Assembly: GCF_001625305.1 (NCBI RefSeq)
Contig: NW_017803268.1
Span: 1,019,260-1,083,259 of the forward strand
Length of the DNA: 64,000 bases
Direction of reading: 5' to 3'
Source: Branchiostoma belcheri
Lineage: Eukaryota; Chordata; Leptocardii; Amphioxiformes; Branchiostomatidae
The notes under the pieces were generated by a model. The model saw only the letters and a list, made by a program, of their open reading frames with translations. It was not told the DNA's origin and did not search any database. Shown in pieces: positions 22,731-34,097 of the stretch (position 1 is its first letter; each line of letters begins with the position of its first letter). Made by a program: the position numbers and the translations under genes.

Positions 22731-23503
22731 GGCCCGATTTAGACTAGAAACGGTATACCGTTTCGAAACGGTACGAAACGTTTCGCCACAGAAAACGGTT
22801 CGTCTTTAGACACAGAGGCGGAAGCGTTTCGGGCCGCCCGTGGCGCAGGATGTTTCTGACCCACAGTGACCTATGATGACCTCCCCAAAGCGCTTCTACG
22901 GTTTGCCTCATTGGCCTTATGATACTTGTGTTTCAGGGCCTTGAACTTCGCCCGAACCTGCTTTGGGGTGCGTAAATACCCCTCAGCCGCCAGCCCGTCC
23001 ACAAGCATCTGTATGCCCTCCCTATTACGCGAGGTCTCCAAGCGGGATTGTATAGTTTGATCGGCCCACAAGCTGATCAAGCAGCGGATCTCTTCTTGGG
23101 TCCAGACCCTCCCCTGGCCTTCTGCCATCCCCTCAGACATAAAGGATGACGAAAATTCGAGAAATGCATGATATAAAATGGCGAAAATGGACACAATCGA
23201 ATATGGCGCGAATCTACCAGAAAATGGACGCGTGCGGGCTTATTAGCATGTGATTAGCATATGACACGTGACCTGGTTTACCGTTTCAAGAAACCCTTTG
23301 ACTTTAGACCTAGCAAAAAGCGTTTCGGGCCCCCCGCTGAAGGGTTCTGAAACGGTCGAAAACCACGATGGAGGTGGTTTTCGGAAACGGTCCGCGAAAA
23401 CCCATAACAAACCGTTTTTTCCTCTTTAGACCGGGAACGGTTAACCGTTCCGAAACGTTTCCCTGGCCAAAACCCCTTAAGCGTTTCTAGTCTAAATCGG
23501 GCC
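22731..23503 (-). mobile_element. PIF/Harbinger-like element with Myb/SANT ORF
   Basis: The element is 773 bp with inverted termini GGCCCGATTTAGACTAG and flanking TAA at 22728-22730 and 23504-23506. A three-base TWA duplication is typical of PIF/Harbinger. The sub-terminal region is full of AAACGGT and CGTTTC words. There is no transposase ORF, only the Myb/SANT-like ORF, so it is non-autonomous or a deletion derivative. Confidence 0.75.
22871..23194 (-). CDS. Myb/SANT-like (trihelix) DNA-binding protein of the transposon
   Basis: The ORF has 107 codons on the minus strand. From about residue 29 it reads [14 protein letters not shown], then [19 protein letters not shown], the tryptophan and third-helix pattern of Myb/SANT-like trihelix domains. 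In PIF/Harbinger elements a separate Myb-like protein helps the transposase bind the ends and enter the nucleus. Translation might instead start at the internal Met of MSEGMAEG (about residue 19). The ORF is intact but short, and the protein may be truncated after the domain. Host co-option cannot be excluded, though no exon connects to it. Confidence 0.65.
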   Translation of the reverse strand: MSIFAILYHAFLEFSSSFMSEGMAEGQGRVWTQEEIRCLISLWADQTIQSRLETSRNREGIQMLVDGLAAEGYLRTPKQVRAKFKALKHKYHKANEANRRSALGRSS

Positions 23504-23715
23504 TAATAAAACGGCCTGATTACGCCTTACGAAAAAGGGCTTGCAGGCCCTCCTGAATCGAAACTAGTGGACCGGCCCGTTGGTGTTTGTTTGTCCACCA
23601 CTTGACCCCTACCGGGCACAGCTGAAAAAGGCGAAAGGTCACGGGTGGCCGGGTCAGCGTGGGGTCAACGCCGCAGGATTATCTGGATCAACATTCGGTT
23701 ACAGATTCAGGTCAG

Positions 23716-23919
23716 TAGCCTCGAACTACCAGGCTTCGGGAAGCGGATAGAAAGAGTAGAAATCAGCCAGAATTTCAAAGACAGATGGAAGTTGGTCCGA
23801 AATCATGAGAGAACATTTTGCCGCTCCCGGGCCAACTCCCCTGGAATATTTTCTGTCTTTCTAAATTCTAGCCGGTTTCTACTATTTTGCAGCCGCTTCC
23901 CGAAGCCTGGTAAAGGCTA
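23716..23919. mobile_element. Foldback MITE, TAGCCT...CCAGGC family, perfect 9-bp TSD
   Basis: Arms with AGGCTTCGGGAAGCGG and the inverse CCGCTTCCCGAAGCCT end in TAGCC and GGCTA. Perfect 9-bp direct repeats TCAGGTCAG flank it at 23707-23715 and 23920-23928. Confidence 0.8.
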
Positions 23920-23928
23920 TCAGGTCAG

Positions 23929-25762
23929 TACAAACCCAGACAGCCAGAAAGAATGGAGTCTGGCCCAGATCGCAAAAATAGCTGAAGTTTGCCAAAGAAG
24001 GGGAATCAGGGCATTATAGTATATCCAGGACATCATGTATCAAACGCCCTTGGTGAATACACAGTGCCAACGGTTCAAAATTGTTCTTCTCTGACCTACT
24101 AACTGATCGTGGAAAGGAAGCCAGTATTGAAATAAAGTGGTCCAGCAACCTTACCCCTCCTCTATAGAAATCTTCATCATATATATATAAAGGTAAGATT
24201 GATTCAGGCAAAACTGACAAAAATTTACAAGTTACAGTTGACAACAAACCAATTTTTAAGAGTTTTCGATGATCATCTGGAATAATTAACGTATCTATTT
24301 GTTCGTACATTTATATCTGAGGCAAACTCCGGAAACAATTAATTCAGTATTTTCTGTTAAAATACTAATATGGCAGCCAATGGAAAATCAAACAGTTTTT
24401 TCGCCAGGTTTTAATTCAGGCAAAATGTCTTTTTCTCTTTTTTTTCTATTCTGTATACATCTATAATTTAGTAGGCATCCTTCCATCTCGAGACATCTTT
24501 TAATAAATATGGAAGTGGTGTATAATCAATATTTCCGGTGGTTTAGATAGGAAGAACGGAGATCATGTGGAAGACAGGAATGTGATGTCGCTGTTTATTT
24601 GTCAGTGAATAAACAAATCATCATTCAGATTTGTGCGAGGGCGAAATGGGGGCGTACGTGTACGCGTTTTGCGTGAGTCAAACCATCATCACCAACCCAC
24701 GCACAAACCACAAATGATCCTCCCCTCACCCTGAAGTCAAAGTGACGTCTGTGTCGGAAGGAAGCGGCGGAAACCACATTGTTAGCCTCTACAAGCGGAG
24801 CCCGGGGGCAGTGACTTCAGGAATGCCGCGCGCCCCTCCGGACAGAACCCGACACGCCCAGGGTAGACCCGAAACACGAGGCTGCGATAAGGGTTTCACG
24901 CGATACCGGAATGTAAACACAACACTCCTTCGCTGAACCACATATCTACACTGTGAAAATACAATTTTAATTTTCTACCAGAGATATGATTTCAGATCTT
25001 TAATTATTAGATCCAGAATAGACATAATCCACAGTTATCCACTTAAAACCAGGCTTGAAGTAAAAACATGTAGTTCACAATCCCCTTTACACCATCTATA
25101 CCAGGACCTGACATGCCACACCCACTCTTCAGTGACTCAAATTGAGTGATTCAACGAAGAAACATTTAAGTAATTCATAACATAGACCATTAAAAATCAC
25201 TCGCCAAAGGTCGAAGGCAAACCATTTTGCATCGTAGGAATAGTTTGGTGTCGAATGACATGTTACTGTGACGGTGAGGGCTGTGTTGAACTTTGAACAA
25301 GTCAAGTTCACCGCACTTCAAAGGAATTTGTTTTGTATGACTCTTAGGTTGAGAAATATATGGGGGAGACACAAAATAGGCTTCCTTTGGTTTGGTCTTA
25401 CTACTCATGCAGTTAGTATGTGAGGCAAAAAGAATTGCCACACGTCCAAATCGTCAGTCGGTCAAGTTTGTTTTTATTATACGTATACGTAAGTTTCCAA
25501 ACGTGATATGATATAATAGTGACTATATTCCGATGACTAATATTGAATATTTAGCTCCATGTTTTGATACCCTTGCAAATATTCAGACCCAGTCTTTTCT
25601 GATACTATAGTATATCACAGCCAGTAATATTTTGGTGTCACATATATCTTTGGACGTTTACGTAATATTTCTGTTCTAGTCCCAACAATTGTCCATACCA
25701 GATTTAGAACGAACCTCTGTCAGTACATGTAGTCACCCATAAATATAAATTCTGAAACAGTA
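23929..25762. other. Intergenic stretch, no gene recognised
   Basis: It includes a 98-codon minus ORF at 24014-24310 with no recognisable domain and no clear splice context. Confidence 0.4.
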
Positions 25763-26002
25763 GGGTGGTTCATGGCGTAACGACAGAGCGTTATGTTCGG
25801 CTAGGAGGTCCCGAGTTCGAATCTTGCGGGCCATGCCACTGATCTTATGCCCTTGGGAAAGGCACTTTACACGAATTTCCCATGAATATGACATGAGTAT
25901 GTCTGTTTTCCAAATGAGAGTGCAGTTGGCGGCATAAAAATAAGTTGGAAAATCTTGAGTGTGCCGCCACCATGTAATAAATGTTGGAATTAAAAAAAAA
26001 AA
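25763..26002 (+). mobile_element. tRNA-derived SINE
   Basis: The tRNA-like head has a B-box-like GAGTTCGAATC. The shared body is CCCTTGGGAAAGGCACTTTA, and the element ends in poly(A) at 25992-26002. The same family occurs at 30033-30287, 44129-44465 (split) and 61361-61592. Confidence 0.75.
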
Positions 26003-26263
26003 CTCAAACGCGCCAAAAATAAGCCTACCCTAACTTACATGACTAAGCCGAAGATTGGAGAGTGACTGGCATCCAGGCTATGAAAATAACAGGAGCCTAC
26101 TGAAAAAGAAACACCTGTTGTGGGGGAGTCATGTCAGGGGATTGGAGCTGCTAAGTCAGATTAAGACATCGATACGCGTGATGCCCGATTTTTGACCCTT
26201 GTCAATCTTAGATAGAAAACAACAAGACCAAAAATGCTTTGATTATCTGCAATCCCAAACATT

Positions 26264-26545
26264 AACTAGAAATGTAACATTATGCAAAGCAAATGCATCA
26301 TGTTTACCTTCGCATATGGTCTGCTCTGTTAATTCTTACTTAAACACATTCACATATATGGTGACAGGAGTCTAAATCCCTCCTACTATAAAATTGCAAC
26401 ATTATGTAACCCAACACCAGTTACCATGGTGAGAGACAATCTGGTTATTGACCAGATCAGAGGTCAGTGTTTAGAATGGAAGAAGAAGAAGAAGACTGAA
26501 CGTAGCGAAAACAATATGTTTTCCTTCGGTAAACATAATTAAATA
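26264..26545. repeat. Dispersed repeat R, copy 3
   Basis: It aligns along its length with 109-372, starting AACTAGAAATGTAACAT and ending TTCCTTCGGTAAACAT. Confidence 0.6.
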
Positions 26546-28280
26546 GAGAAAAATATTGCACATGTCTGAATAGACGACGACTTAGAGAAATATTGAGGGA
26601 ATGATTGTCCTTGTAGGTAGTCACAGGGGGCAGGACGTCCCACAGGGCATAATACTGGGACCGACCCAAACCAAGGCCAGCGTCCTTCAGGCGTGACGGT
26701 ATGAACATACTGAAACCAACAGGGCGACTCAAGAATTCGATGCTAATTCTTAAACATGGACTATGTATGATAACTTACTGTACATTTAATACCGGCGCCG
26801 ATTATAAGAGTCAATTATGGTATTTGGTGTGCTATCATGGTGTCGTTTTTCGTTAGATAATCTCTTATGAAGAGAGGATGACAAGACGGTTGTATCAGAG
26901 ACATTAAATCGGTTTGAGGCAGACGACAGGGATGGTTTTGGTGACAAGGCGTCGTTGCCCCTCGTTATCACCATATTATGTCTGTACCAAGACTGGAATC
27001 CATCTATCAGAAGGGACTTCGCGAAAAACATGCTGTGATTCTGAATAATGTTCATTTTTCTTCCGCAAGGAACTCCACTGAGAAAAACATGGACTTTTGA
27101 ACCCCATGTGGGGCTATGTGGGAAGGTTACGCATCCTAACAGTTACAAGCAAAATAACTTTGATTCAAAGTTTGAAGCCACAAGTGGCTTTTTCTGATGT
27201 TTTGTACATGTATACCGTTACGTACTTAAATATAGTAATTCTAACTATAGTGAACTTATTTTCTTTATTGGTTTGCATTAACCCTTCTTTATGATCTTCC
27301 TGGATGCTGTGCTATATATTAGTTTACCTGGTCATTCATACATATTGTCCCCTCACTGTCAGGTAGCGAGCATGGGGGCCAAACTGTAGGATAGTACCCA
27401 AACTAATTTGGGAGGGGTTATCCATTCAATATCCCGTAGTGTTATTGATGCTCTCCTTAGGCTTAGTAAAAACGAACGTTCCCTACTTTAACTCTTTCCA
27501 CTCATCTCCAAGCAGAGGTAGAGATGGACAATAGTGGCGTTTTCGGACGGATCCGTTTCCTGACAATTACCATGGGTTGTGTGTCCAGAAAACGTTACAA
27601 TTTTTCCATCCTGACTTGGAGTTGAAGCTCCCACCAGTGAAAAACAAGTAGATAGGAAACGTTTAATGGCAGGGAGCGGATATTAACCATCATGTGGGCA
27701 GCGTGCTTCCCATGATAACGGACAAGCTGTGCGGATGTAGCGGCTTACATATGCACGTCTTACAACAAAACACAGTGGCAACACATTACATACATTATAA
27801 AGTACAGTACTAAGAAAGTCCCTAGAAATTAGAAACACCGCCAAGAGCTGTACGAGAATATAGTTTCAAACTATACTACATGTACTACGCGATACAAGTT
27901 GCCATAAGTTTGTATCACGTACAGTAAAGTTATACTTAAGAGTATGTTACAATGATATGCCGAATCGTGCAATGCCCGCCTAAAAGAGCTCTGACGACAA
28001 AAAGGTTTAAACGTGTTTAATACCTATTGTGGGTTCATTGTCTCCCCCAGGCCTATCCAAACCATGCAAAATTTCTATAACACACACACACACAGCAAAT
28101 GCACGACTAACAAACAAACCAAGCAATCGGAGACTCTTTGATTTTATTTTCGGGTAAAAGCAACATCACACTTGTCATATTTCTGTACATCTGTCTCCCT
28201 ACATCTACATTCAACTCACTATTATCAATCAAAATAATTAAAATCTAGAGCTATAATGTTCACTTCACAATCGACTGGTT
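26546..28280. other. Intergenic stretch, no gene seen
   Basis: A half-arm CTCCAAGCAGAGG lies near 27507 and a short (CA)n near 28080. No exon-like ORF with splice sites is seen. Confidence 0.4.
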
Positions 28281-28282
28281 TC

Positions 28283-28349
28283 AAGATGGCGGAAACAAGA
28301 TGGCGGAAACAAGATGGCGGAAACATTGCACCTGCTAGGTCAAAGGTCA
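28283..28349. promoter_or_regulatory. Triple AAGATGGCGGAAAC repeat plus DR1-like site
   Basis: Three exact 14-bp tandem copies of AAGATGGCGGAAAC (YY1- and ETS-like) run 28283-28324. AGGTCAAAGGTCA, a perfect direct repeat of AGGTCA with 1-bp spacing as bound by RXR-type receptors, lies at 28337-28349. It is 1.5 kb beyond the gene B stop. Confidence 0.4.
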
Positions 28350-29874
28350 ATAACACTACGTTTATAAGTAACACAGCTAATGACGTAGAATTTTCACTTC
28401 TTCTGATTGTCAAATAGCACAGATCTGAACACTCGTGATAAAATAATCAAGTGATATACAAGTGCAGAAAGGAAAAAGAAGGCACACACACTGTACAAAC
28501 TGGATCAGTTAGTCACCAATGACTCTAGAAAATCCAAGTTTTGTCCCCACAACAGCTGCTAGAAAGTCTTAAACAATATCATACACTTAAAGACTTCGTT
28601 TGTGCGCCTCATATATGTAGATACCTTTTAAGTTTCCTCTAAAGTAAACCACTGAGGGATATAGTAGCACCAGTTGAATGACATCTATTATCTAATTAAA
28701 CGAACTACAATGTACTGTAACTAACTACATAACATATCTAGAGACTAGCAACTTACAAATACACTGACTGTTTGCATCATTAGCTGAAGAAAGACTAACA
28801 AATGTTAAACTGGTAAAGACTTGACCAACATACAAGGTTATATTTGACATTCCTCGCAGTATTTTGGCACCTCCTAGAATAAAACAACCCCAAACTAAAG
28901 CGTCATATTGACATTTTCTACAAAAAATATCAAACACCAAACAAGGATTAATAATATTACATACAACTTGGTTCGTAGTTATACCGAAGTATTCCTATGA
29001 GTAGCTCTTTGGACTTTACTAATGCATTTTTTAAAGAAGTCATGATCTGAGGATACCAGACTGTTTTAAATTTGTTTTAAACATCTGGTGACAAAGTTTT
29101 TGCAACAAAAATTTACGAAGATAGCTACCAAGTTTACAACCCGACTTTCCCGGGTTCTTCTCTTTTGTGAGCAGAGTTTTAAACAGAAGCAGTCGCCAGT
29201 TCAGCCTCTTTCCTCTCTGTGTGGGAAGAAAAGAAAAAAGATCACGTCAAAAATCGTTTCTCATACGCCTATCTTGTCATTTAACCTAAAGTAAGTGTCA
29301 ATTCTATGTAGACACGAGCTCCAACTAATATGCAAGAAATTTGGAACTTGGCAAATTTGAAACATACGACACAAAACATTTTGGATTTACAAAAAATGAC
29401 AAAGTTTAGTTCAAGGCAAAACCATTTTTTGTGTTGGAAATTACTGACCAAGTAGAGGTTAAATGTAAATATTGTGACTTTTCTGACTTCTACAGTTTTC
29501 TGACAGTAGGCCTAGTCAATGGGCTGTCTGTCAGAAAACGGGGCAAGTCAGGAGCTAGTCACAAACTCAGATAAGTTTTAATGCGAAACGAGTTCGAATC
29601 CGTTAGTCTACTTTTGTAAGCACACAAACTAAGCTACTTGTACGTTCATTCCCGAATGCTATATTAAATTCGAATAACAACACTAAATCTAATTGATTTG
29701 GTTTTCCACAGCGTGAACTTACGTTTATACTCCGGTGTCTCAAACCGTGAACACCATGCCAACATGTAGAAAAATGTAAAGGAACAAAGCAAATTTGAAG
29801 TAAAACGAATTTTACAGAACAAAAAGCAAAACCATAATATATTAACATAACTATAATTCATGGCCATTATGATA

Positions 29875-30000
29875 TCATACGCTGGCGGCTGACTGACCTA
29901 TGGGGACAACCTTGATGCCACCATCAGGTTGTTGTACTGCCCTTTGACCGGGTCCGAGAGGCATGGCCTTGGTGCCGTCGTACACAACAATAGCAGGGGC
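29875..30000 (-). CDS. Gene B, terminal exon
   Basis: It encodes APAIVVYDGTKAMPL, PGQRAVQQPDGG and IKVVPI, then reads straight through the position where genes A, C and D splice. ATAG-GTCAGT is read as Gly-Gln-Ser, then AASV and TGA. Confidence 0.8.
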   Translation of the reverse strand, partial: APAIVVYDGTKAMPLGPGQRAVQQPDGGIKVVPIGQSAASV

Positions 30001-33000
30001 CTGTGGGACAGAGAAATATGCAAGTGTGTGACTTTTTTTTTATTCCAACATGTAATCACCAGACGTGGTGATGGCACACTCAAGTCTTTTTCAACTTATA
30101 TTAATGCCGCCACCAACACAGGGGACAAATACATGACAGGACAATACTCATTTTCACCTGAGCGAAGTGGGGAAAGTCGTGTAAAGTGCCTTTCCCAAGG
30201 GCACAAGATCGGTGGCATGTCAGGACTCAAACCCGGGACCTCTAGGTTCCAAGTCGCGCACTCTGCCGCTACACCACACGGCCCCACCAACGGGGACGGG
30301 AGACGATATCGACTTCCAGCAACCTTTGACCCTTTGTTAATGTCATGCGTAAAGTGTATGACTTCAACACTGCTGCTGAGGTTTTGTCAAGTCTTTACGT
30401 GTTCCGATTAATGCACATATTATACGTATAGCACGTGGCAACTGTATTACTGATGCAAACATGAAATTTTAGCTTAGCTTGAGGAGTATAAATATAAAGA
30501 AGGCCATCAAAGCTAGGTCGTACCAACGGGGACGGGAGACGATATCGACTTCCAGCAACCTTTGACCTTTTGCTAATGTCATGCTTAAAGCTTATGTGTC
30601 CTTAGCGATTTTGTCAGATGGCTAAAGAGGACGGGGCAAATTACTTTGAAATTCATTGGAGTCCAATTTGTTTTTAGTTGAAGAACAGTGACCGCCGCCG
30701 CCATATTTTGACGTAAGAACAAGATCCAATATGGCGGAAGGATCCATGACAAACTGTACAGATGCATGACGGGAGTATGTAGATTACCTCGTGTCCATGG
30801 TAACCAGAGCAGATCCCTCCACAGCCGATGCAGGAGATGACGGCGGTCAGGATGACTTCAATCACAGCTGAGATGATGATGAGAGCTAGCAGGGCGGCAT
30901 GGTTCTCCTGTACAGCAAACGATAGGAATTATATCAGAGAAAAAAAAACTTGTCAAAAGTCATTTACCTGACTTTTATATCATAATAAACACACATTGGC
31001 AGGGTACCCCCACACAAAGGGAGTGTATTCTAACCTCTAAAGTGTCCATTTAGTCCCGAACGAGAAAATTATATGCGGCAGAAACTATACGGCATGACCC
31101 TAGATACACAACTACATCTGTAACCCCTAACATCTGGACAGCTGATGACCGCATGGATCCTAGGTAGTATCTTCTTTAGCGAACCAAACACGGCTGAAAA
31201 TCTGTCTTGTCAACAAAAGAATGACTAAAAACCTTACCTATAACATTGCATTCAGCTAAAACATTATCCAAGAAAAAGACTTATTTACAGTTCTACCCTC
31301 CTTACAGTGTGCGGTTACACCATTCCCCCTCACTTCCTGTAACTCTATTGTATCAGAAAAAAAAAACTAGTGTGACAGGCAAATAACTTACGTAATAGGG
31401 CCAGATGCGGCGGAACTCGGTCTTGAAGTCGTGGATCCATCCTCCAGACGTGGCGGTCTCGGCCGCGGCCTCGGTCACGGCGCTGTCGGTGCCCATCACG
31501 GCGTCGGTAACGGCGATAGGTGCGGCGGTGGTGACGTCCTCAGGCCGCCCGTTAGCCTGCCGTGCGTCCCTGGAGGACAGAGTAATGTGCAGTGAAACAA
31601 ATACTAGTAAACTGGTGGTGGTGGGTGGATATTTGAACACAATTTGTAATTAGCCAATCACATGGCAGTATTCCCTACCTGACGGGTGGAGCCGTGTGCG
31701 TCATCTCTAATTACCCAATCACAGGGCAGTATTCCTTACTTGCCTGGAGGAATGGTGTACGTCACCTGTAATTAGCCAATCACAGGGTGGAACAGTTTAC
31801 GTCATCTCTAATTAGCCAATCACAGATCAGTATTCCCTACCTGACTGGAGGAACGGTGTACGTCACAGGCACCCTGTCAGTCACTGTCATGAAGGCGTCG
31901 TCAAAGTAGTACTCGTTCACCACGCCGGACTCCGCGATTCCCACCAATACCGTCAGCAGCGTCGTCACGAACGCAAGGATCGCGAACACCACAAATGACG
32001 TGATCTAAATATAGTGGGAGATATGTCCATGAAGGTTAGAAGAATACGTTTTTAGTAAGAAAGGAACTTGCGGGCCTGAGTCGCGCGAATTGCGTCCTCA
32101 TTACATACAAAAATGCAACATTTAAATATACTTCTGCAAGACTTTAAAACCGACACAGAGTGACATCATATGCATATTTACATTGTTTACAAGTAAGTAT
32201 CCAGGCATCCAGATAATGAAATACGCATGAAAACAGTCACTGGTTGAGTTTGAAAATTAAATTTTTAGACGTTTTAAGAAGCATCCACTACTTTTTGTCA
32301 GTGACTTTCTCGTCACTGTCGAAACTAGAGGAATGGGTGGGTGTGGGGTTCGGAGGCGAGCCTGGTAGACCGCCCAGCTTTTTCCAGAAACCCTACCTGG
32401 TATACAATATATATCACATTATCAGATACATGTGTAGTGAACATTTATAGATTTCCTTTCCTCTGGGCCTTGTTGAGGTTTTTCGATACCTTTTCTAGCT
32501 TTTTTTCTGGCTTATTTTTTGTTGGTCACTAGGCGGGACGGCCACTCGCATACCTGGTCGGACTAGTTTATACAAAATGCCACAGACGAAGAGACAATCC
32601 AGGAGAGATCCGTGCTTGGAGATTAGGACATTTCAACAAATGCAGTACACTGGGCTGTTGTATGTAACAATATAGCCTGAGACCCAACTATGTTTAGGTC
32701 AATTCGGGCTAACAAAGGCGTGCCTTACGATGGTCGTGGTCTTACACTTTCTAAGCGCATATATAAGTCATAAATATGTTGAACATGAATAACCCCGGAA
32801 AATATAAAGCAAGAGAAAAATAGGAGAAGATAGAAAATAAACTCACCAAGCAGCCATCCCCAGGGTTGTAGGCACTGCGTATAGCCAGAATTCCCGCTAA
32901 CAACACCTGTAAGAACATATCATCTTATAGTCCATCAACACATATTGGGACAGCTCTATGATACCAAATCTTACTTCACACATTCTGCACATTTCGTGTC

Positions 33001-34097
33001 AGTTTACCGTCTTCTGTTATCTGATTAATATAAACTGTCGTCCCGTGAAAAGAGGACAGCATTTACGTCTAAATTCCTGACATAAGTCCGGTAAATAGAC
33101 ACTGTGGTCCCCGGTGTATTGGAGGATTTTAAGTATGTATTTTGGAATTTACTAAAGGCCTTTGAAGGGAAAACAAATACTATCAGCATCAGGATGGTTC
33201 AATGTATGACAGATAGATTTGGCAGTGCGTTCTGATTGTTTTTCTTTTCGATGTTATCAGTTTTTATCAAAATAATTGAATTTCGTTTGCTGCTCTGGTC
33301 AATCGTATATTGAAATACACTGTATCCAAGGATTGAGAATAGACCAAAAACTAGTGACCTATCAGTTTTTGAAAGACAGCTATATGACATAGCTGATGGT
33401 AGAATCTGATCCGTGGAGGCCGATTTTCTAGTAGCTATCGTGTCAAGCTGGTTTCAATTACGTTATCATATGTTTATCATAATTAGATACTAATATTCAA
33501 TCAGCAAAATATAAACGATATCAAAATGACGCCAGAGGATGCTGCTATGGAGACGTAACTTCTACGGGACTGTAAACTCGTAGGCCTGGGTGCCAGACTG
33601 TTTTCGGGGCCTACACAGACCAGTTCCTCGGCTCCAGGGCCAACATGCCCTTTGGAAATACACATGTTCAAATCTTGCACTTTTGGACACCTTACAATAT
33701 TTTACCACACGCTGGCTAACGGCGCTGGCTAACTCTGGGTCTAGTGTGCTATTGGTGTGGGTTCCAGGGCCTTTACAGGGCAGTTTCTTGGCTCTATGAC
33801 CAACATGCCACCAAGGAAACTTGTTACTCACTGACGTCTAGCGTGCTATGGGTCTGGCACTCAGGCTACAGTCGCAAGAGGGTTAAAGGAAAGACTTACG
33901 AAGACGCCGCTCCATATTGGGGCACCGACGACGCAGACGATCGGCGCGCAGTACCCGTAGCAGGCGCCGAGCCCGATAATGCCCAGCAGGATGCTGAAGA
34001 TGCCGAGGATAACCAGGAAGATACCGAGGCAGTACGCCCCGCGGACGTTATACCCCCAGGCGTTACACATCGCGGCTCACGTTTCACACTCAAGACA
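29875..34097 (-). CDS. Gene B: CD20/MS4A-like four-pass membrane protein
   Basis: Coding exons on the minus strand are 34070-33900, 32906-32847, 32004-31841, 31569-31392, 30907-30788 and 30000-29875. They join in frame to 272 residues. TM1 is at about 14-38, with CYGYC in the first loop. TM2 spans GAPIWSGVF and VLLAGILAI. TM3 (FVVFAILAFVTTLLTVLVG) is followed by a Ser/Thr/Ala/Glu-rich loop of about 85 residues ending IWPYY. TM4 contains AVIEVILTAVIS and is followed by GYHGHE and the GQRAVQQPDG block. The protein ends GQSAASV. A 27-nt 5' leader follows the acceptor TTTTGCAG at 34098. A noncoding first exon near 38858 is likely. The family is as for gene A; the biological role is unknown. Confidence 0.8.
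30033..30287 (-). mobile_element. tRNA-derived SINE in gene B intron 5
   Basis: In minus orientation it has a tRNA-like head with GGTTTGAGTCC, then CCCTTGGGAAAGGCACTTTA and a poly(A) end (T tract at 30033-30040). It sits within 35 bp of the gene B terminal exon. Confidence 0.75.
30283..30611 (+). mobile_element. Two Penelope-like fragments
   Basis: GACGGGAGACGATATCGACT with the following CAACCTTTGACC occurs twice (about 30293 and 30529). It translates to DGRRYRLPATFDPLL, a diverged match to the DGGRHRLPDTFDPVL of the copies at 40165 and 50155. Confidence 0.5.
30788..30907 (-). CDS. Gene B, exon 5
   Basis: 120 nt between GTACAG and GTAATC. It encodes ENHAALLALIIISAVIEV onward and ends ICSGYHGHE (TM4 plus the conserved end). 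Confidence 0.9.
31392..31569 (-). CDS. Gene B, exon 4
   Basis: 178 nt between TCCTCCAG and GTAAGT. It encodes a Ala/Thr/Asp/Glu-rich loop and then GGWIHDFKTEFRRIWPYY. It is GC-rich compared with the flanking introns. Confidence 0.85.
31649..31840 (-). repeat. Tandem repeat of exon end plus donor in gene B intron 3
   Basis: Units of about 60 bp contain, on the coding strand, a degenerate copy of the last ~26 nt of exon 3, a GTAGGG or GTAAGG donor, and TGATTGGCTAATTA. Donor-like copies lie near 31674 and 31735 besides the real one at 31836-31840. Confidence 0.65.
31841..32004 (-). CDS. Gene B, exon 3
   Basis: 164 nt between TATTTAG and GTAGGG. It encodes TM3 and the start of the second loop, down to VTYTVPPV plus a split Arg. 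The last ~26 nt of the exon and its donor are repeated in the intron that follows. Confidence 0.85.
32847..32906 (-). CDS. Gene B, exon 2
   Basis: 60 nt between TTACAG and GTGAGT. It encodes VLLAGILAIRSAYNPGDGCL and completes TM2. Confidence 0.85.
33582..33869. mobile_element. Foldback-type element, TAGGCCTGGGTGCC ends
   Basis: The left part reads GGCCTGGGTGCCAGACTG and the right part CTATGGGTCTGGCACTCAGG. They are inverted arms of the TAGCCTGG family around a 230-bp core. It lies immediately downstream of gene B exon 1. Confidence 0.5.
33900..34070 (-). CDS. Gene B, first coding exon
   Basis: 57 residues from MCNAWGYNVRGAYCLG to PIWSGVF, then the donor GTAAG. The exon starts at 34097 after TTTTGCAG and includes 27 nt of leader. 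It is closely parallel to gene A exon 1. Confidence 0.85.

Larger units (their letters stand above)
22553..23554. mobile_element. Outer MITE with AGGAGGGCCTGCAAG ends, carrying a nested element
   Basis: Left end AGGAGGGCCTGCAAG and an identical inverse at the right end. The interior is rich in TACGAATTACG-like words. Removing the nested 22728-23503 insertion leaves about 226 bp, matching a related copy of about 215 bp at 44195-44409. Confidence 0.6.

Noticed and set aside
24014-24310. 98-codon minus ORF
   Set aside because: Unrecognised, without convincing splice context. Kept only as a note in the intergenic entry.
25763-25860. tRNA gene
   Set aside because: A- and B-box-like parts are present, but the cloverleaf is poor and the shared SINE body and poly(A) follow. 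The same holds near 30250, 44150, 47710 and 61550.
29929-30411. 160-codon plus-strand ORF
   Set aside because: It crosses the antisense of gene B's last exon, a SINE and a Penelope fragment. The longest ORF here is composite and has no protein-like domain of its own.
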